A DNA stretch of 64,000 nucleotides. It comes from Mayamaea pseudoterrestris (lineage: Eukaryota > Bacillariophyta > Bacillariophyceae > Sellaphorales > Sellaphoraceae). Of the stretch, positions 10,015 through 20,947 are shown one piece after another (position 1 is the first letter of the stretch; the number at the start of each line of letters is the position of its first letter). The DNA lies in NCBI GenBank assembly GCA_027923505.1, contig BROI01000037.1, positions 124,001-188,000 on the forward strand, written 5' to 3'. The translations under genes and the position numbers were made by a program. The notes below the pieces were generated by a model. It did not search any database. It had not been told where the DNA came from and worked only from the letters and a program-made list of their open reading frames with translations.

Positions 10015-11724
10015 ATGCCGGTCGCCGATGCTCCATCCGACGACTCGGACGACGAATACTGCCATCCTCAACCGATTCGCCTCGAATGCTTTGGCATTGA
10101 CTCGACAAGAATGCAGCAGAATGGAACGTTTCACGATGAATACAGTACTTCACGGCAAGTAAGTAGTCAATGGTCAGCATTTGCTGCTCTACGAAGCTGC
10201 TGCTCCGCCTTCAATCCGCTTCGCCTACTCGACGGCGCCTACGAAAATGTCTGCAAGCAGTGGCGAATCCTAGCCCTTGGACAGTTACTGTCCTTTTTGA
10301 ATGTTTCCAACGGAGCAGCTCAAGCGTCACTGTCACTTTCTTGTCATTTGTTTGCACCCTTGTTTACATTGGGACTGGTTTATTTTTGCTTGGCGCTTGG
10401 TTTAATTCCCATTTGGTGGAATCGACGGCGCCGTAGCAATGAGCAAACTGGTGATGGAGTTAGCAATCAGCATGGCGCACAAATGTCTGACGATCTTGGC
10501 AAGCATGATCCACCATCGACTCATGCATCCTTCTTTCGAATGGATTCCATTATGAGCAGTGCTTCGTCGCATGGCACTAGTCAGAGTCTGTTGGAACCAG
10601 CTTTTCAGTTTGATCCAAATCGAAATTACTCCTTGCTTGGCATTGTCCCATTGAGCGCTCCCGCGCTTGCCTATTTACCAATGGCCTGCTTGGACGTTTA
10701 TGCGCAATACTTCTTTTTGACTTCCTTGCGGTACACGACGCTCACATCCGTCACGTTGCTGGATTCCATTGCCATTCCGACGGCCATGCTGCTTTCGAGC
10801 GTCGTGCTTGCCCGCAAGTATCGATGCGCGCATTTTGTCGGAATCTTTTCATGCTTTGTCGGAATATTCATGGACGTGTTTCAAGACTACACGGCGGAAG
10901 ACGAAACTGGAACGGGCGGAGCCGACTTGCAGGATTATCCATTCAAGATTCGAGGCGATGTATTGGCAATCATGGGCGCCGTCTTGTTTGGTTGTCAGGA
11001 AGTGCTTGGAGAAGTGGCGGTGCGCAACTTGGGCGGCTCCAATGAATACTTGTCCATGCTGGGCTTTTGGGCATCCATGATCGCGTTTGGACAGTCCTAT
11101 ATTTCCGAAAAGGATCAAGTCACGCAGTTTTTTGCTGCCCATGATCAGCGGTACTGCGGCAAGGAGCAGGCGTGGATCTTGCTCGTGATGTATATTATTT
11201 CTAATACGTGCTACTATCATGGCGTGGCAAGATTTCTGCAGATTAGTGATGCGGCCTTTGTAAGTGCTGTAGGCTACGTCGTGGAGTGTAAAGGTCAGGA
11301 GTAAATATGATTTCTGACCTGTGTTTTACTACTTGTCCGTTGTCAGTTTAACTTGAGCTTATTGACAGGCTGTGTCTGGTCCGTTTTGTTTGGCGTATTG
11401 TTCCTGGACCGCGCTCCAAAGCCACTCTTTTACGTTGCTGTGTTCTTCATCATTGTGGGTGTCTTTACCTATGAAATGGCTTCGACGCCTGTCGTCGAAG
11501 ATGACGAAGGGCATGCATTGGAGAATGCCAAGTTTCGACGATGGAGAAAGAAGGCGATGCGTCTTCGATGCAGAATGCGACGGCGAAAGGGTACAGTGAA
11601 ACTGCCGCCTGATTCGGACGAGTCGGAAGACAGTGCTACGGAGGATGACTCGTCAGCTCAACGTTACCAACTAGATGCCAACCTAGACTCCCAGCAAGGA
11701 AGATCTGATCGAATAATCGTTTGA
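10015..11724 (+). CDS. SLC35F1/F2/F6-type solute transporter (DMT superfamily)
   Basis: A two-exon gene: 10015-11259 and 11347-11724, with an 87-bp intron (GTAAGT to TTGTCAG). Splicing keeps frame and joins ISDAAF to FNLSLLTGCVWSVLFG, the exact place where SLC35F proteins read SVNLSLLTADxxS. The product is ~540 residues. It has an acidic N terminus, about ten hydrophobic segments (for example SLLGIVPLSAPALAYLPMAC and TLTSVTLLDSIAIPTAMLLS) and a charged C-terminal tail. A polar loop of ~90 residues lies between the first membrane segments. The family belongs to the drug/metabolite transporters. Substrates are poorly defined (nucleotide sugars or small metabolites are guesses), and the compartment cannot be read from the sequence. 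Confidence 0.85.
11260..11346 (+). other. Intron of the SLC35F gene
   Basis: 87 bp, donor GTAAGT, acceptor TCAG, phase 0. It contains an in-frame stop, so without splicing the protein would lose its last four or so membrane segments. Confidence 0.85.
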
Positions 11725-11830
11725 GAAATTGAAAACTAAACGGCTTACTCTTATAATATATCATCATTACAATAATTAACACGTATTTGCTACTATAAAT
11801 TTGCTTGATTGACTGACCGTAACAATGTGC

Positions 11831-14800
11831 TCAGCTCTCCTTCGAATATTTTAAATACATGCTAGACGCGGTTGTTCGAGCAATCACCTTTTGCACTTCT
11901 GGCCGGCGCCGCTTGAACTCTTGGTGAATACGTTGCGAGAACAGAGACTGTTTCCACTTTGACCAATGTTGGCCCATCCACTGTCCTGGTGACGAGAGTC
12001 TTACTTCTTCCAAGACACCGTCAAACATCCATTGCAGCAAACTGACACGAGGTATAAGATAAGAATAGTAATAGCTTTCCGAAAATTGCTGTACCTTCGT
12101 CGCCCCAGTTTTCAAATGACGCTTCATTATTTGGCAATCTTGTGAAGACAACAAAGCTGTAAACCAATGTATAAACTGGGCAGGTAGACCTTTAGTGGCA
12201 GCTTCCGCTAAGCCGAATCGAGCCCGTGCAATGACGTGAATCGGATCGGCGTATCTCTTGCATACCCGGTGGTCAGCCAATATTTCATGTGCCCCATCGA
12301 GCATACGCTCCAAATGAGTGCCAAGGCCTACTCGCTGAACATAATCAATGTAAGACTTCGTTCTTGCAGCTTCGCGAATCGAAATGCCCCGGGCGACCGC
12401 GAAAAGAGATGTACAATTATCTCGTACGCGTCCCCAGACTGGCATCGAGATCGAACTGACTAGTTCAGCAACCTGTGCGCTTAACTCCGCAGCTGCATCA
12501 ATCATACCTGACGTCTCCCCATAAGCACGCCCAGCTTGCGTCGTGTAAGAATCTTTGGCAACTCCTTGCATAGGATACCGCTGCGTCTCCACTTTAACTT
12601 TGGGTGTGCCATCCGAAGTATCACCTTCGTTACACATTTCTTGAGCAGCATCGTCCCAGTCACCCGCGATTATGCCAACGCCAGGCAGCTCCTCTCCATG
12701 CGCGTCTACGGGTTCTGTCGTGTGATACTCGTCTAGCACACGTCGCTGTCGTGAAACTGTTTCATAGTTGAACGTCTCGTCCGGAGAAATATGTTCGTCG
12801 TGATCGTCCTCATCAGCATCTTCCCAGGAACCCCCATCGGCGTCCTCCGACTCCTCCGCAAGAGTCTCAGTGTCCACTGAAAGCTCGGCGTCTTCCAGCA
12901 CCAAATCTTCGAGCAGAAGATTTAATAAGTCACCCTCGTCAAGATATATTACATTCGCGCTCGAGTCAGATTCAACTTCCTTTGACGAATTAACACCTTG
13001 CTCGTTAAAGACATCATCTTCATCAAAAATGTAATCCTGCGACTCGTAGTAGCTTCCACGAAAATGTTCCACATCGTTCGACTCAACAGCCTCGTCTCCA
13101 AGCTTTTCGTCCACAATTTCATAATATTGCGGCATTAAGGGTACCATATCGAACAGACTCGGTTGTTTGTCGGTTACAGATTGCAATTGCGTTGCCACAC
13201 CCATGCTTTCGGGGTTTACCCTTGCTTCGGTTCCTTTTCTTTCGTCAACCAACGGCAAATGAAGTTGTTGCTCATCTTCATCATTGTCAATAAAAAGAAC
13301 CATAGCGTCGTCTTCTGTGGCTGCTGCTGCATTAACTTGTGGTATCCAATCGACTTGCAAAACAAGAGGTGCGGGATTCTTCATTTCACTTAACTCAGTC
13401 ATGGTGGACTTCTTGAGTGTGTTGCTTGTTGCGCTGTCTGTGGTAACAGAAGCAGCAGCAAATTGTTTGAGATCACCAGCGTCATGTTGTAACACTTGAT
13501 GCGACGGGGTGCCGTCATGCACTTCTTGCGTAGTCCCGTACCTCATTGAGATGCCGATTGCAACAGCGATAAGAGCGACAGTAATGCTCATCATCCTGCG
13601 GCGGCGCTTGAGTCGACGCTTTCGTTCTTCGTCGTCGTTATTTCCAAAGCCAAGAGCAACAACTGCAGATGAGTTCATATGCTTCTTGATGTACTGAGTA
13701 CTCATACATATTTGCTGGTCGGTTGCCAATAGTTCGTCATGTTCCGACGTCAAATTGCCGTTCCTGCTCCATCGAGAACTTCGACTTTGACCGCCACCTC
13801 GCTTGACCACTTGTTCAAAATCTTCCAGCTGACATTCCTTAGCTTCTTGACGGTAGACCCAGTCGGCCTTGGCCGTGCTTGCGGTCATACAAACCGGCAC
13901 GTCGGGATCAAACATGTGAATGACGTTACATTCGGCCAGCATGTTCTCCATTTGCTGCTTGCCATAGTATCGCGTAGCCAAGCGTAAAATCTTGCGAGGC
14001 GGAACCCGACGCATAATGTCTAACGCATCGTCAATCAATTCTTGAAAGGAGACTGTCGCCGGCGGCTCCATGAGAGAACTCAAATTGCTCGAAACACAGC
14101 TCGCTGCGACATCCTCGCGCGGGTAGCTGCTATTGTATCGCTGAATCTTGTGGTAGTCGTGATCCAGTCGCTCCACCAGCAGAATCTCTGCCTCTTCCGC
14201 CGTTCCACTCTCCATGGTTGAAACTGTTCCATCCTCGTCATTCTGCTCATCATCACTAACATAGCCATCACCTGGTCGGTATTTCCAACCAACAATGCTA
14301 CTATTCTTGGGAAGTCCCCGAAGCGTCTGATGCAGCAGCGAAAAGTCGCATTCGCAATCCAAAATTTCCGCTCGATTTGACGAATGAATCACCATGGCCA
14401 CGCTCACATAGACTGGAAGTAGCGAATGTCCAACCAAAAAGGCGTCAAAGAGTCGCTTGACCACCTGCGTGTCTCGAACCTCGTGGGCAAACCAGGTCAC
14501 AACCCACGACAAGGCGAAAAAGGGCTCCATGCCCGCCTCGTACAAGTGCTCGTGCACCTGCGGGTCCAATAGCGCAATCAATGGGAAAATGGTGCATCGC
14601 AGCACAGTTTGAAGGGCGGCAAAGTTGGTTTGGAGACAGTCGCGCAAGTGAAACTGACTGACTTGCAGCAACACAGCCGATGCGAGATTCGCATCTGGCG
14701 GTGGAGCCATGCTACTGAAGAGGGGCGAGGCAGGCGGCAGGCCAACTCCACTCACGCCTCCCAGTGCGCTGAGAAAAATGCAAGCGACATCATGGTAGCC

Positions 14801-15588
14801 TTGATAGTATCGGAGAGGCTGCGTCTTGAGCAATCTTGAAGATGTATTGGTCGCGTAGTAAGTCTTGGTCAAAGTCGCGTTGATGAGCAAGGCCAATCGT
14901 TGCTGCTTGCGGCGAATCAATCGAGCCACCTTGCGGTTGCGCTTGTGCTCCATTTGAATGCGCTGAAGACGCTGCGTACCCGTCAGCAAATGCCAGGTGC
15001 ATCTCAAAACATCCAATGAAATTTGATCGGCATCCAGACAGATACTCTGCGGAAGGAGTGGCTGGTTGTGATCCTCGTGCGGAGCATCGCTGCCAGTACT
15101 TGCGGTTGAATGGTCCGATGCGACTGAATTATTGTCGCTGTCACATTCTGGTTTAACAGGATTGGCATCAAATGACAGCGACTCCAAAGCTAAGGAGGCT
15201 CTTGCGGATGATGTATTAGTATTTGACTTTAAAGGAGGCCGAGGTGGAAGGCCTGCTAGGGCTGTTGCTGTGGTATTGTTGGTAACGACTGTTATCGATG
15301 ATGCACTTTCGCGACGAATGGGAGGCTCCGCCGCTGTCACTTGCTCAAAGAAGCATACATCATGAAGTCCGACGAGCTTGGGCCAGGCGCGTTTGCGAAG
15401 AGAGTCTATGCGAAAAACAGAAAATGAGGAACTGCATGGAAGAAGTACACAAGACACACTTTCGCAAACATACCATGTACCAAACCACCCTCCGACAGCG
15501 CTAGCTCGCGAAGCCGCCAAAGATCCACCACCTCCTCGTTAAGAACGGCTTCAATTTCCAGTGCCTTGTCTTCCAAAAAGTCCTCCAT
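11831..15588 (-). CDS. TBC1D20-like Rab GTPase-activating protein with long C-terminal extension
   Basis: Two exons: 15588-15474 and 15405-11831, with a 68-bp intron (GTATGT to CATAG). The join reads LSEGGLVH then DSLRKRAWPKL, matching the TBC1D20/Gyp8 N terminus; either exon alone would break it. The product is 1229 residues. The TBC domain (~30-420) keeps the Arg finger region (QISLDVLRCTWHLL), the Gln finger (YYQGYHD) and the FALSWVVTWFAH segment. TBC1D20 is an ER/Golgi GAP for Rab1 and Rab18. A single membrane segment follows at ~640-660 (MSITVALIAVAIGISM after an Arg-rich run). After it comes an unusual ~560-residue tail, very acidic in its middle, of unknown role and not present in animal homologues. 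Start-to-start distance to the neighbouring SNF5 gene is under 300 bp. Confidence 0.85.
15406..15473 (-). other. Intron of the TBC1D20-like gene
   Basis: 68 bp on the minus strand, GTATGT donor, CATAG acceptor, phase 1. Placed by frame and by homology of the joined residues. Confidence 0.8.
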
Positions 15589-15867
15589 GGTTGCTTTTGC
15601 TTTTAACTTGCTTGCCCCTGGATGAATCGAATTGTGTCAGCTGCAACAGAAGGCCCGCGCGATGATTCATGGCGCGCTGCCTCCGAAGCTGCGAGAAAAG
15701 TAGCCTTACTTTGCTGCAGAGCCATTGGATCGCGCGCGTTTCGTGAGAAAGGCGATCATGGTGCGACATTTAAAAGAAACAGCTGCAACCGACCGCGCCA
15801 CCATGACCAAATTCCTCGAGGTGCCGGTCTCTCGTCCATCATCATACAAGCAACTACCATATACGGC
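15589..15867. promoter_or_regulatory. Short shared intergenic region between divergent TBC and SNF5 genes
   Basis: The two genes start on opposite strands at most 279 bp apart, so both promoters must lie here or overlap the coding starts. No TATA-like box stands out. Assignment as a bidirectional promoter is inference from layout. Confidence 0.45.
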
Positions 15868-17134
15868 ATGTCCCACTCACTCGTCCCCATTCGCGTTGAC
15901 GCTTGGTCCGCTGACAAGTCGACTCGAATCGTTGATACCTTTTTGCTAGATCCCGTGTGCTGGCCCATTCGCTCGAGTGAACCATCCGTGATGGTTGAAG
16001 AAAATACGCAATATTTAGCCGATACGATACTATTGGATGCCGATGTCATGGGAATGGGGCGAGCGGCGGCGAGTACTGGAGGTGACAGTGGTAGCAAATT
16101 TACGGGGCGATTGCAGCTATGGAACTTTTCGCTGCAGCAGCGACTCTGTGATCAGGTAATATTCTTAACTGTAACTGCGCTATGCGTGTTGCTTTTCTTG
16201 AGCCATGCGTCGCTTTGTAAGAACGTGACTAAGAAATACCAAGAAGTGTACGAGACTCATATATCTTTCATATTAACAGATTCGTGGACAACTATGGAGA
16301 GTTCTTATGAGTACCTCTGGGCCAAGACGCGAGTGGCAACAGCCGAAGCAACAACTTTCACTCGAGTCGAAACGGCACAGCGTACAGCAGCAGCAAACGA
16401 ACGGACAGGGAGACTCAGTGATTGGAAAAAGAACAAGCGAGGCTGCTGCAAGTGAGGATGATGGTCGTCCCTTAAAGCGAATGAAGCTAGAAAATGACGA
16501 AGCTCTGAATACTGAGAAGGCAGCCGCGTCGAACGATGCAATTACCTCGGATGTCAATACAATAGCCACAAAAACTGATTCAACGTCGCAAGCTGAAACG
16601 GCTCCATTTTCTATGACTGAAACTGAGGAGGTAACAAGCGCCGGCAACCCTGGATCAAATGCTTTACATTTTCAACCGTCGGCATCCACAGCTCCACCCC
16701 ACCAAGGTTCGACCCAACCGAGACCTTTAACAGTCGCCTCGCATCAGCAGTCTGCAGCGCGTGATCCCATTTACGGATCAAAAATGCCATTGGGCAATCT
16801 CATCCCCATTCGCATCCGGTTGACGGCTTTTGGTATTCGCATTCATGACGACTTTTATGTTGACCCGGTCCTTGACACGTCGCCTTTGGTGATTGCACAA
16901 TCTATTGCCAAGGATTTAAACTTGAGTGACGATTTGCTTATAGCGTTAGCCGTCGACATTTGCGAGCAAATACATGGCATGCAAATGAACCAGGAACCGA
17001 TACTGCCCGCGTACGACATGGAGCAAGGAGCTAAATCATCAACGGAGGGCAAAAATGTAACGGCTGCCTACAGGCTGGATCAAAAGGTCCACATTGCTAA
17101 CGTTGCGCACTTGGTGCATGACTACCGTGCATAA
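15868..17134 (+). CDS. SNF5/SMARCB1-family chromatin remodelling subunit
   Basis: Two exons: 15868-16155 and 16280-17134, with a 124-bp intron (GTAATA to TTAACAG) in phase 0 joining LCDQ to IRGQLW. Two SNF5 repeats are visible. The first begins SLVPIRVDAWSADKSTRIVD and ends QLWNFSLQQRLCDQIRGQ. The second begins NLIPIRIRLTAFGIRIHDDF and ends DLLIALAVDICEQIHGM. A ~150-residue low-complexity linker separates them, longer than in animal SMARCB1. SNF5 proteins are core subunits of SWI/SNF remodellers that slide or evict nucleosomes. The start at 15868 puts the first repeat at the N terminus; an upstream in-frame ATG at 15622 would overlap the divergent TBC promoter and encodes Arg/Ala-rich sequence, so it is less likely. 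Product ~380 residues. Confidence 0.8.
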
Positions 17135-17369
17135 GACTTGTTCATCGTAAAGTGACGATCGCAACATACGGAGACCCTGAATGAACTTCGACTGCGTGAT
17201 GTCAGCACAACACTTGCTACAAACGGAGCACGCTTCCGATGTCTAATGCGACTACCGGTAGACTCCAGCTTATATGCAGAGATATGATTAAAAATGTGTA
17301 TGTATGTCGTTATTAATGCTCCTTTACGGGCTGCACTGCCTTCAACTTTTGAAACACCAACGCGTGATC

Positions 17370-18517
17370 CTACAGCAGTAGGTACACTAGCCCGAGCATG
17401 GCACTGACCGCACCCAGGCCCATTGTCAAAGCGGATGCCGCACTGCACTCTCCCTTCCATGGCTGATGTCCAGCTTCACAGCATCCCGGCAGATACACTG
17501 TCTTCGGTTCATAACCATTGCCCTTGCACGCTTCACAGATGGGATCCTTTTCTGGATCGCAGTAACTTGCGCAGTTTGGAAACTTTAGCACATCACAAAA
17601 ATTCTTTGGCGGCCAGTCTGGCTTGTTGCAGTCACCCATATTTTCCGGACAAGTGTGCAGCACGCAGTCAAACTCTCCCACAGGTAGCACCTTCTTTCCC
17701 GACGGATCCAAAAACGCTCCACTCGCCGGGACATTCTGCGCCAAAATGCGTTCCACATTCTCCGGCGGATCCATGTCGCGATCGGACGACGAGTAGTGAT
17801 CCCCTGCATCCGTGCCAGCGTCCCATGGATATGTGCGCAGCGTGAATCGATCCCAGTAGGTGCGATCGTATTCGTCGACCGTGTCAAACAGGTAGAAACC
17901 AGTGAACCAGTCGGGAGATGGGTCCATTCCGGCAATGGCGTTAATGTACGGATAGTCAAAGTTGACTTCAACGGGTGGGATGAAGACGTAGTTTTCGTCC
18001 CAATGGTCCTGATCAATGAAGAATGACTCGCCTTCAACAATCGTCTTGACAAGTTCACCGGCGGCTGTGACTTCATCTTGGAACTTGTCAGTGAATCTGT
18101 TCTCTGCAATGGTTTCAATACCAAGCGTTGTTGCTCTATTCTTCAGCCAAGGTCGGAACTGTTATTGAAAGATTAAAAAAAAGCACGACGATTAGTTGAC
18201 GTTTGCTCAATACACTTTTCGCCACGAGCTTGAACGATCACACGCACCTCCTTCACACCCGAGTACATTGTTATCGGACCCCACCGCGCGTTCGGCGGAT
18301 ACTCTTTGGGATGATGCATCTTGGTCCACATGTTGCGAAAGATGCAGTAGTACTTTGTGGTGTTGACGGATTGCCACCAAACGGAGCTGTCCGTGCTGTA
18401 CAAAAAGTCATAGATTTCCTCCGGAATGATCAAGTCATTTTCCACGACAATGTCGGCTCGAGTTCTTGCTGCTAGAGTGCAGAGGAGCACCAGCAGGATA
18501 TTATTGGCCATTATCAT
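17370..18517 (-). CDS. Spondin-domain, secreted, probably GPI-anchored surface protein
   Basis: Two exons: 18517-18248 and 18158-17370, with an 89-bp intron (GTGCGT to ATAACAG), phase 0. Product ~352 residues. A signal peptide (MIMANNILLVLLCTLAARTRA) is followed by a spondin-N-like domain. Its hallmark is INAIAGMDPSPDWFTGFYLF then TYPWDAGTDAG, close to the SPDWF and WDAGTDSG motifs of F-spondin. Next is a Cys-rich segment of ~80 residues with about 14 cysteines (GEFDCVLHTCPENMGDC, CDVLKFPNCASYCD). The end is small residues plus a hydrophobic tail (LTMGLGAVSAMLGLVYLLL), typical of a GPI signal. Spondin domains mediate adhesion or lipid and matrix contacts in animals. In an alga a cell-surface or wall role is a guess. 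The start uses the first ATG after an in-frame GTG. Confidence 0.8.
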
Positions 18518-19000
18518 CACACCTGCTTGTGGTTGACAGTGAATGGTTTGATGAAGTAGACAAGGAAAGGCATAGACAAGCTTGGTCGTGATCTACAACG
18601 GCACTGCACCATGGGTCACAAGTCACAACCGCGGGTCATCGATCTTGCATCTCGCAGCGCAGAATGCTTGCAGATGACGCATCGGTACTTGATGTTTGTA
18701 CCGGAGAGACAGCTGAATTGATGACGTGGGAAGAGGAAACCCCTTTGTCACTGTGTTCCAAAATGTACTTGGCCTCCCGCGTCAGCCGCGCCGAGTACGC
18801 ACGCGATGGATGAATGAACTGCAAGCCACCAAAAGCGACGGATCGTTTGACCAGCCGACGCATCATCTCTTCTTCCGTGTTTCTACGCCTGACTCTTTCG
18901 GACGACAAAAGTTTGCTTGCGAAAGAAGGGGACAAGCTATACAGCAGTCTAGAAGGTACTACATTGCACTTGTAATTTCCCCCTGCCGCCTTGGACCACC
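18518..19000. promoter_or_regulatory. Divergent intergenic region, spondin gene / CER1-like gene
   Basis: About 480 bases between two divergent starts, presumably with both promoters. A minus-strand frame (18866-18636, 76 residues from a Met-Met pair) lies inside but shows no recognisable feature. Confidence 0.4.
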
Positions 19001-20947
19001 ATGTGTTTGAAACCCGATACCCACAAGGAGGCGCTTCAAGCTGCCGTCCCTCCAGCACAGAAAATCCCCGAAGCCATCACTCCCACTCATTCGCACGAAC
19101 GCAACACGTCCTACGATATTTGGTTGTTTCTGGGAGTCGCTCTCTTTCAGAAATGGACTCCTGTTTGGCCCATCTATGCCATTTACGCCATGCGCTTCTT
19201 GTCGACGCATGTGCTTCTCTCCTTGCATTGGATGTTTGTCGACAAGGACAACTACACGCACAAGCTCACCAAGAAGCAGCTACTCCGTGAGCGAGGCGAC
19301 TATTTGACGGCCTACTACTTGCACATGTACGTGCAGATTGCACTGCAGCTTGTCTTTCCAAGCATGTTTTTCAACGACAGCTCCATCATTCCAAGGTGCA
19401 TGATGGAAGCCTTTGCCATGCACGTCTTGTTCGTCGAGCCAGTCTACTACATGGTCCATCGCTGGTTGCATGTTCCTTCGCAAATGAAGTCCATGCATGG
19501 CTTTCACCACTTGAGTATACAAACGCTGCCAACGACAAGCATGGTACAAAACTTTCACGAGCACATTGTCTACGTGGCAACCTTTGGACCGGCCTTTTTC
19601 GTGCCCTTTCTCGTCATGGGGCGTCAGCATTGGGTCGCCATTGGAGCCTACTTGGTCTTTTTCGACATTGTCAACCAGTTTGGACACATGAACATTATCA
19701 TTCGCAACAAGCTATGGACGAGCAAGTACTCGCCAATCAAGTATTTGCTGTACACGCCCGAGTTTCATCTTGGACATCATGCCTACTTTAACGCCAATTA
19801 TGCTCTCTTCATGCCCATTTGGGACTACTTGGGTGGAACGGCACGCGAGTATCGCAAAAAGGATCCAGCAATGTTACCGAAGAGTCAGCAGGACTTTTGC
19901 TTCATCGGACACAATGGTGGTCTCAGTCATTTGCTGACTATACCAGAGCTTTGCATCTACAAAATCTACGACGACTACAAAGTCTACCTACCGCTTCGCC
20001 TTGAAATACTCTTGGTGCACGCCGTCTGTCTGGTGACTCGCCTCTTTCGCAATTTCTACTACTGCTCGCGCTTTTGCGTCGCCAATGAGCGCATAGCCCG
20101 CATCATTGTCCTGCTGCGGACGCCGTATGACTACATTACGCCGAGTCGCTATGCCGGCATTAACGAAGAGATTGTAAAAGGCATGCGTGAGCAGCACCAA
20201 AACTATGGAACACGCTACTTTGGTCTTGGTAATCTGAATAAGATGAAGCAACTGAACGACGGTGGCATTGATATTGTCAACATGGTCAAGAACGACCCCT
20301 ATCTTTGCGACAAGAAAATCCGCGTTTGGACGGGAGATACCATGACGGTGGCGTCCGTGTACCATCAGATTGCCGATATTCCAAACCTCACCGAGTTCTA
20401 TTACATTGGTGCAGGCGGTAAAGTGGGAACTGCCGTGTGCGAGCTGCTCGTCAAGAATTATCCGCATCTAAAGATCAAAATATTCTCACGGACACCGCAA
20501 CTTAAACACCCCAACATTAGCTACTCGACTGATCTCAGCGAAATGAAAGACTTTAAGGTTGTCCTTGTCGGCAAGATTTTGTCTGGCAAAATGTACGCCA
20601 AGGCATTGCTTCCTCACCGAGAGGTCAAGACACGCTTCATTCTAGATTACACCGTACCGGCGCTACCCATTGACTGTCTTAACAAGCGGCCTGAAAACAT
20701 CCAGCACATTCGCGTGGGCTTGCTGCAATGTACGAGTGGCAATTTTCTTCGTGGCCATTATGATTTTTGCATGAGCCACGACGAGAACCACATAGTGCCA
20801 TGTCACTTTGGCTGCCTTATCAACACGGTTGAGGGTCGAGAGACAGACGAGGTTGGAGACATTGATCAAAGCCAAGTCCAGCGCATGTGGAAGCTAACGC
20901 TTGCGCGGGGTTTTGAAAATATCAAGATCGACTACAGCTACGATTGA
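19001..20947 (+). CDS. CER1/WAX2-type enzyme (aldehyde to alkane), full two-domain form
   Basis: A 648-residue protein with the complete plant CER1/CER3 layout. The N-terminal half is a multi-pass fatty acid hydroxylase-superfamily domain with three His boxes: HRWLH at 153-157, HGFHH at 166-170 and HLGHH at 256-260. These bind the di-iron centre. The C-terminal half (~450-645) is a Rossmann-like WAX2 domain starting FYYIGAGGKVGTAVCELLV. In plants CER1 with CER3 turns very-long-chain acyl groups into alkanes in the ER. All metal ligands of the boxes are present, so this copy looks more CER1-like (active) than CER3-like, which has degenerate boxes. The ATG at 19001 sits in a good context (ACCACCATG). 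A fatty alcohol oxidase lies 16 kb upstream, but a direct link is inference. Confidence 0.85.
   Translation: MCLKPDTHKEALQAAVPPAQKIPEAITPTHSHERNTSYDIWLFLGVALFQKWTPVWPIYAIYAMRFLSTHVLLSLHWMFVDKDNYTHKLTKKQLLRERGDYLTAYYLHMYVQIALQLVFPSMFFNDSSIIPRCMMEAFAMHVLFVEPVYYMVHRWLHVPSQMKSMHGFHHLSIQTLPTTSMVQNFHEHIVYVATFGPAFFVPFLVMGRQHWVAIGAYLVFFDIVNQFGHMNIIIRNKLWTSKYSPIKYLLYTPEFHLGHHAYFNANYALFMPIWDYLGGTAREYRKKDPAMLPKSQQDFCFIGHNGGLSHLLTIPELCIYKIYDDYKVYLPLRLEILLVHAVCLVTRLFRNFYYCSRFCVANERIARIIVLLRTPYDYITPSRYAGINEEIVKGMREQHQNYGTRYFGLGNLNKMKQLNDGGIDIVNMVKNDPYLCDKKIRVWTGDTMTVASVYHQIADIPNLTEFYYIGAGGKVGTAVCELLVKNYPHLKIKIFSRTPQLKHPNISYSTDLSEMKDFKVVLVGKILSGKMYAKALLPHREVKTRFILDYTVPALPIDCLNKRPENIQHIRVGLLQCTSGNFLRGHYDFCMSHDENHIVPCHFGCLINTVEGRETDEVGDIDQSQVQRMWKLTLARGFENIKIDYSYD

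Noticed and set aside
9688-10134. 148-residue minus-strand frame over the SLC35F start
   Set aside because: Overlaps the well-supported transporter exon and shows no domain.
18636-19058. Minus-strand frame of up to 140 residues between the spondin and CER1 genes
   Set aside because: Overlaps the CER1 start and promoter, no domain; only ~76 residues from a plausible Met.
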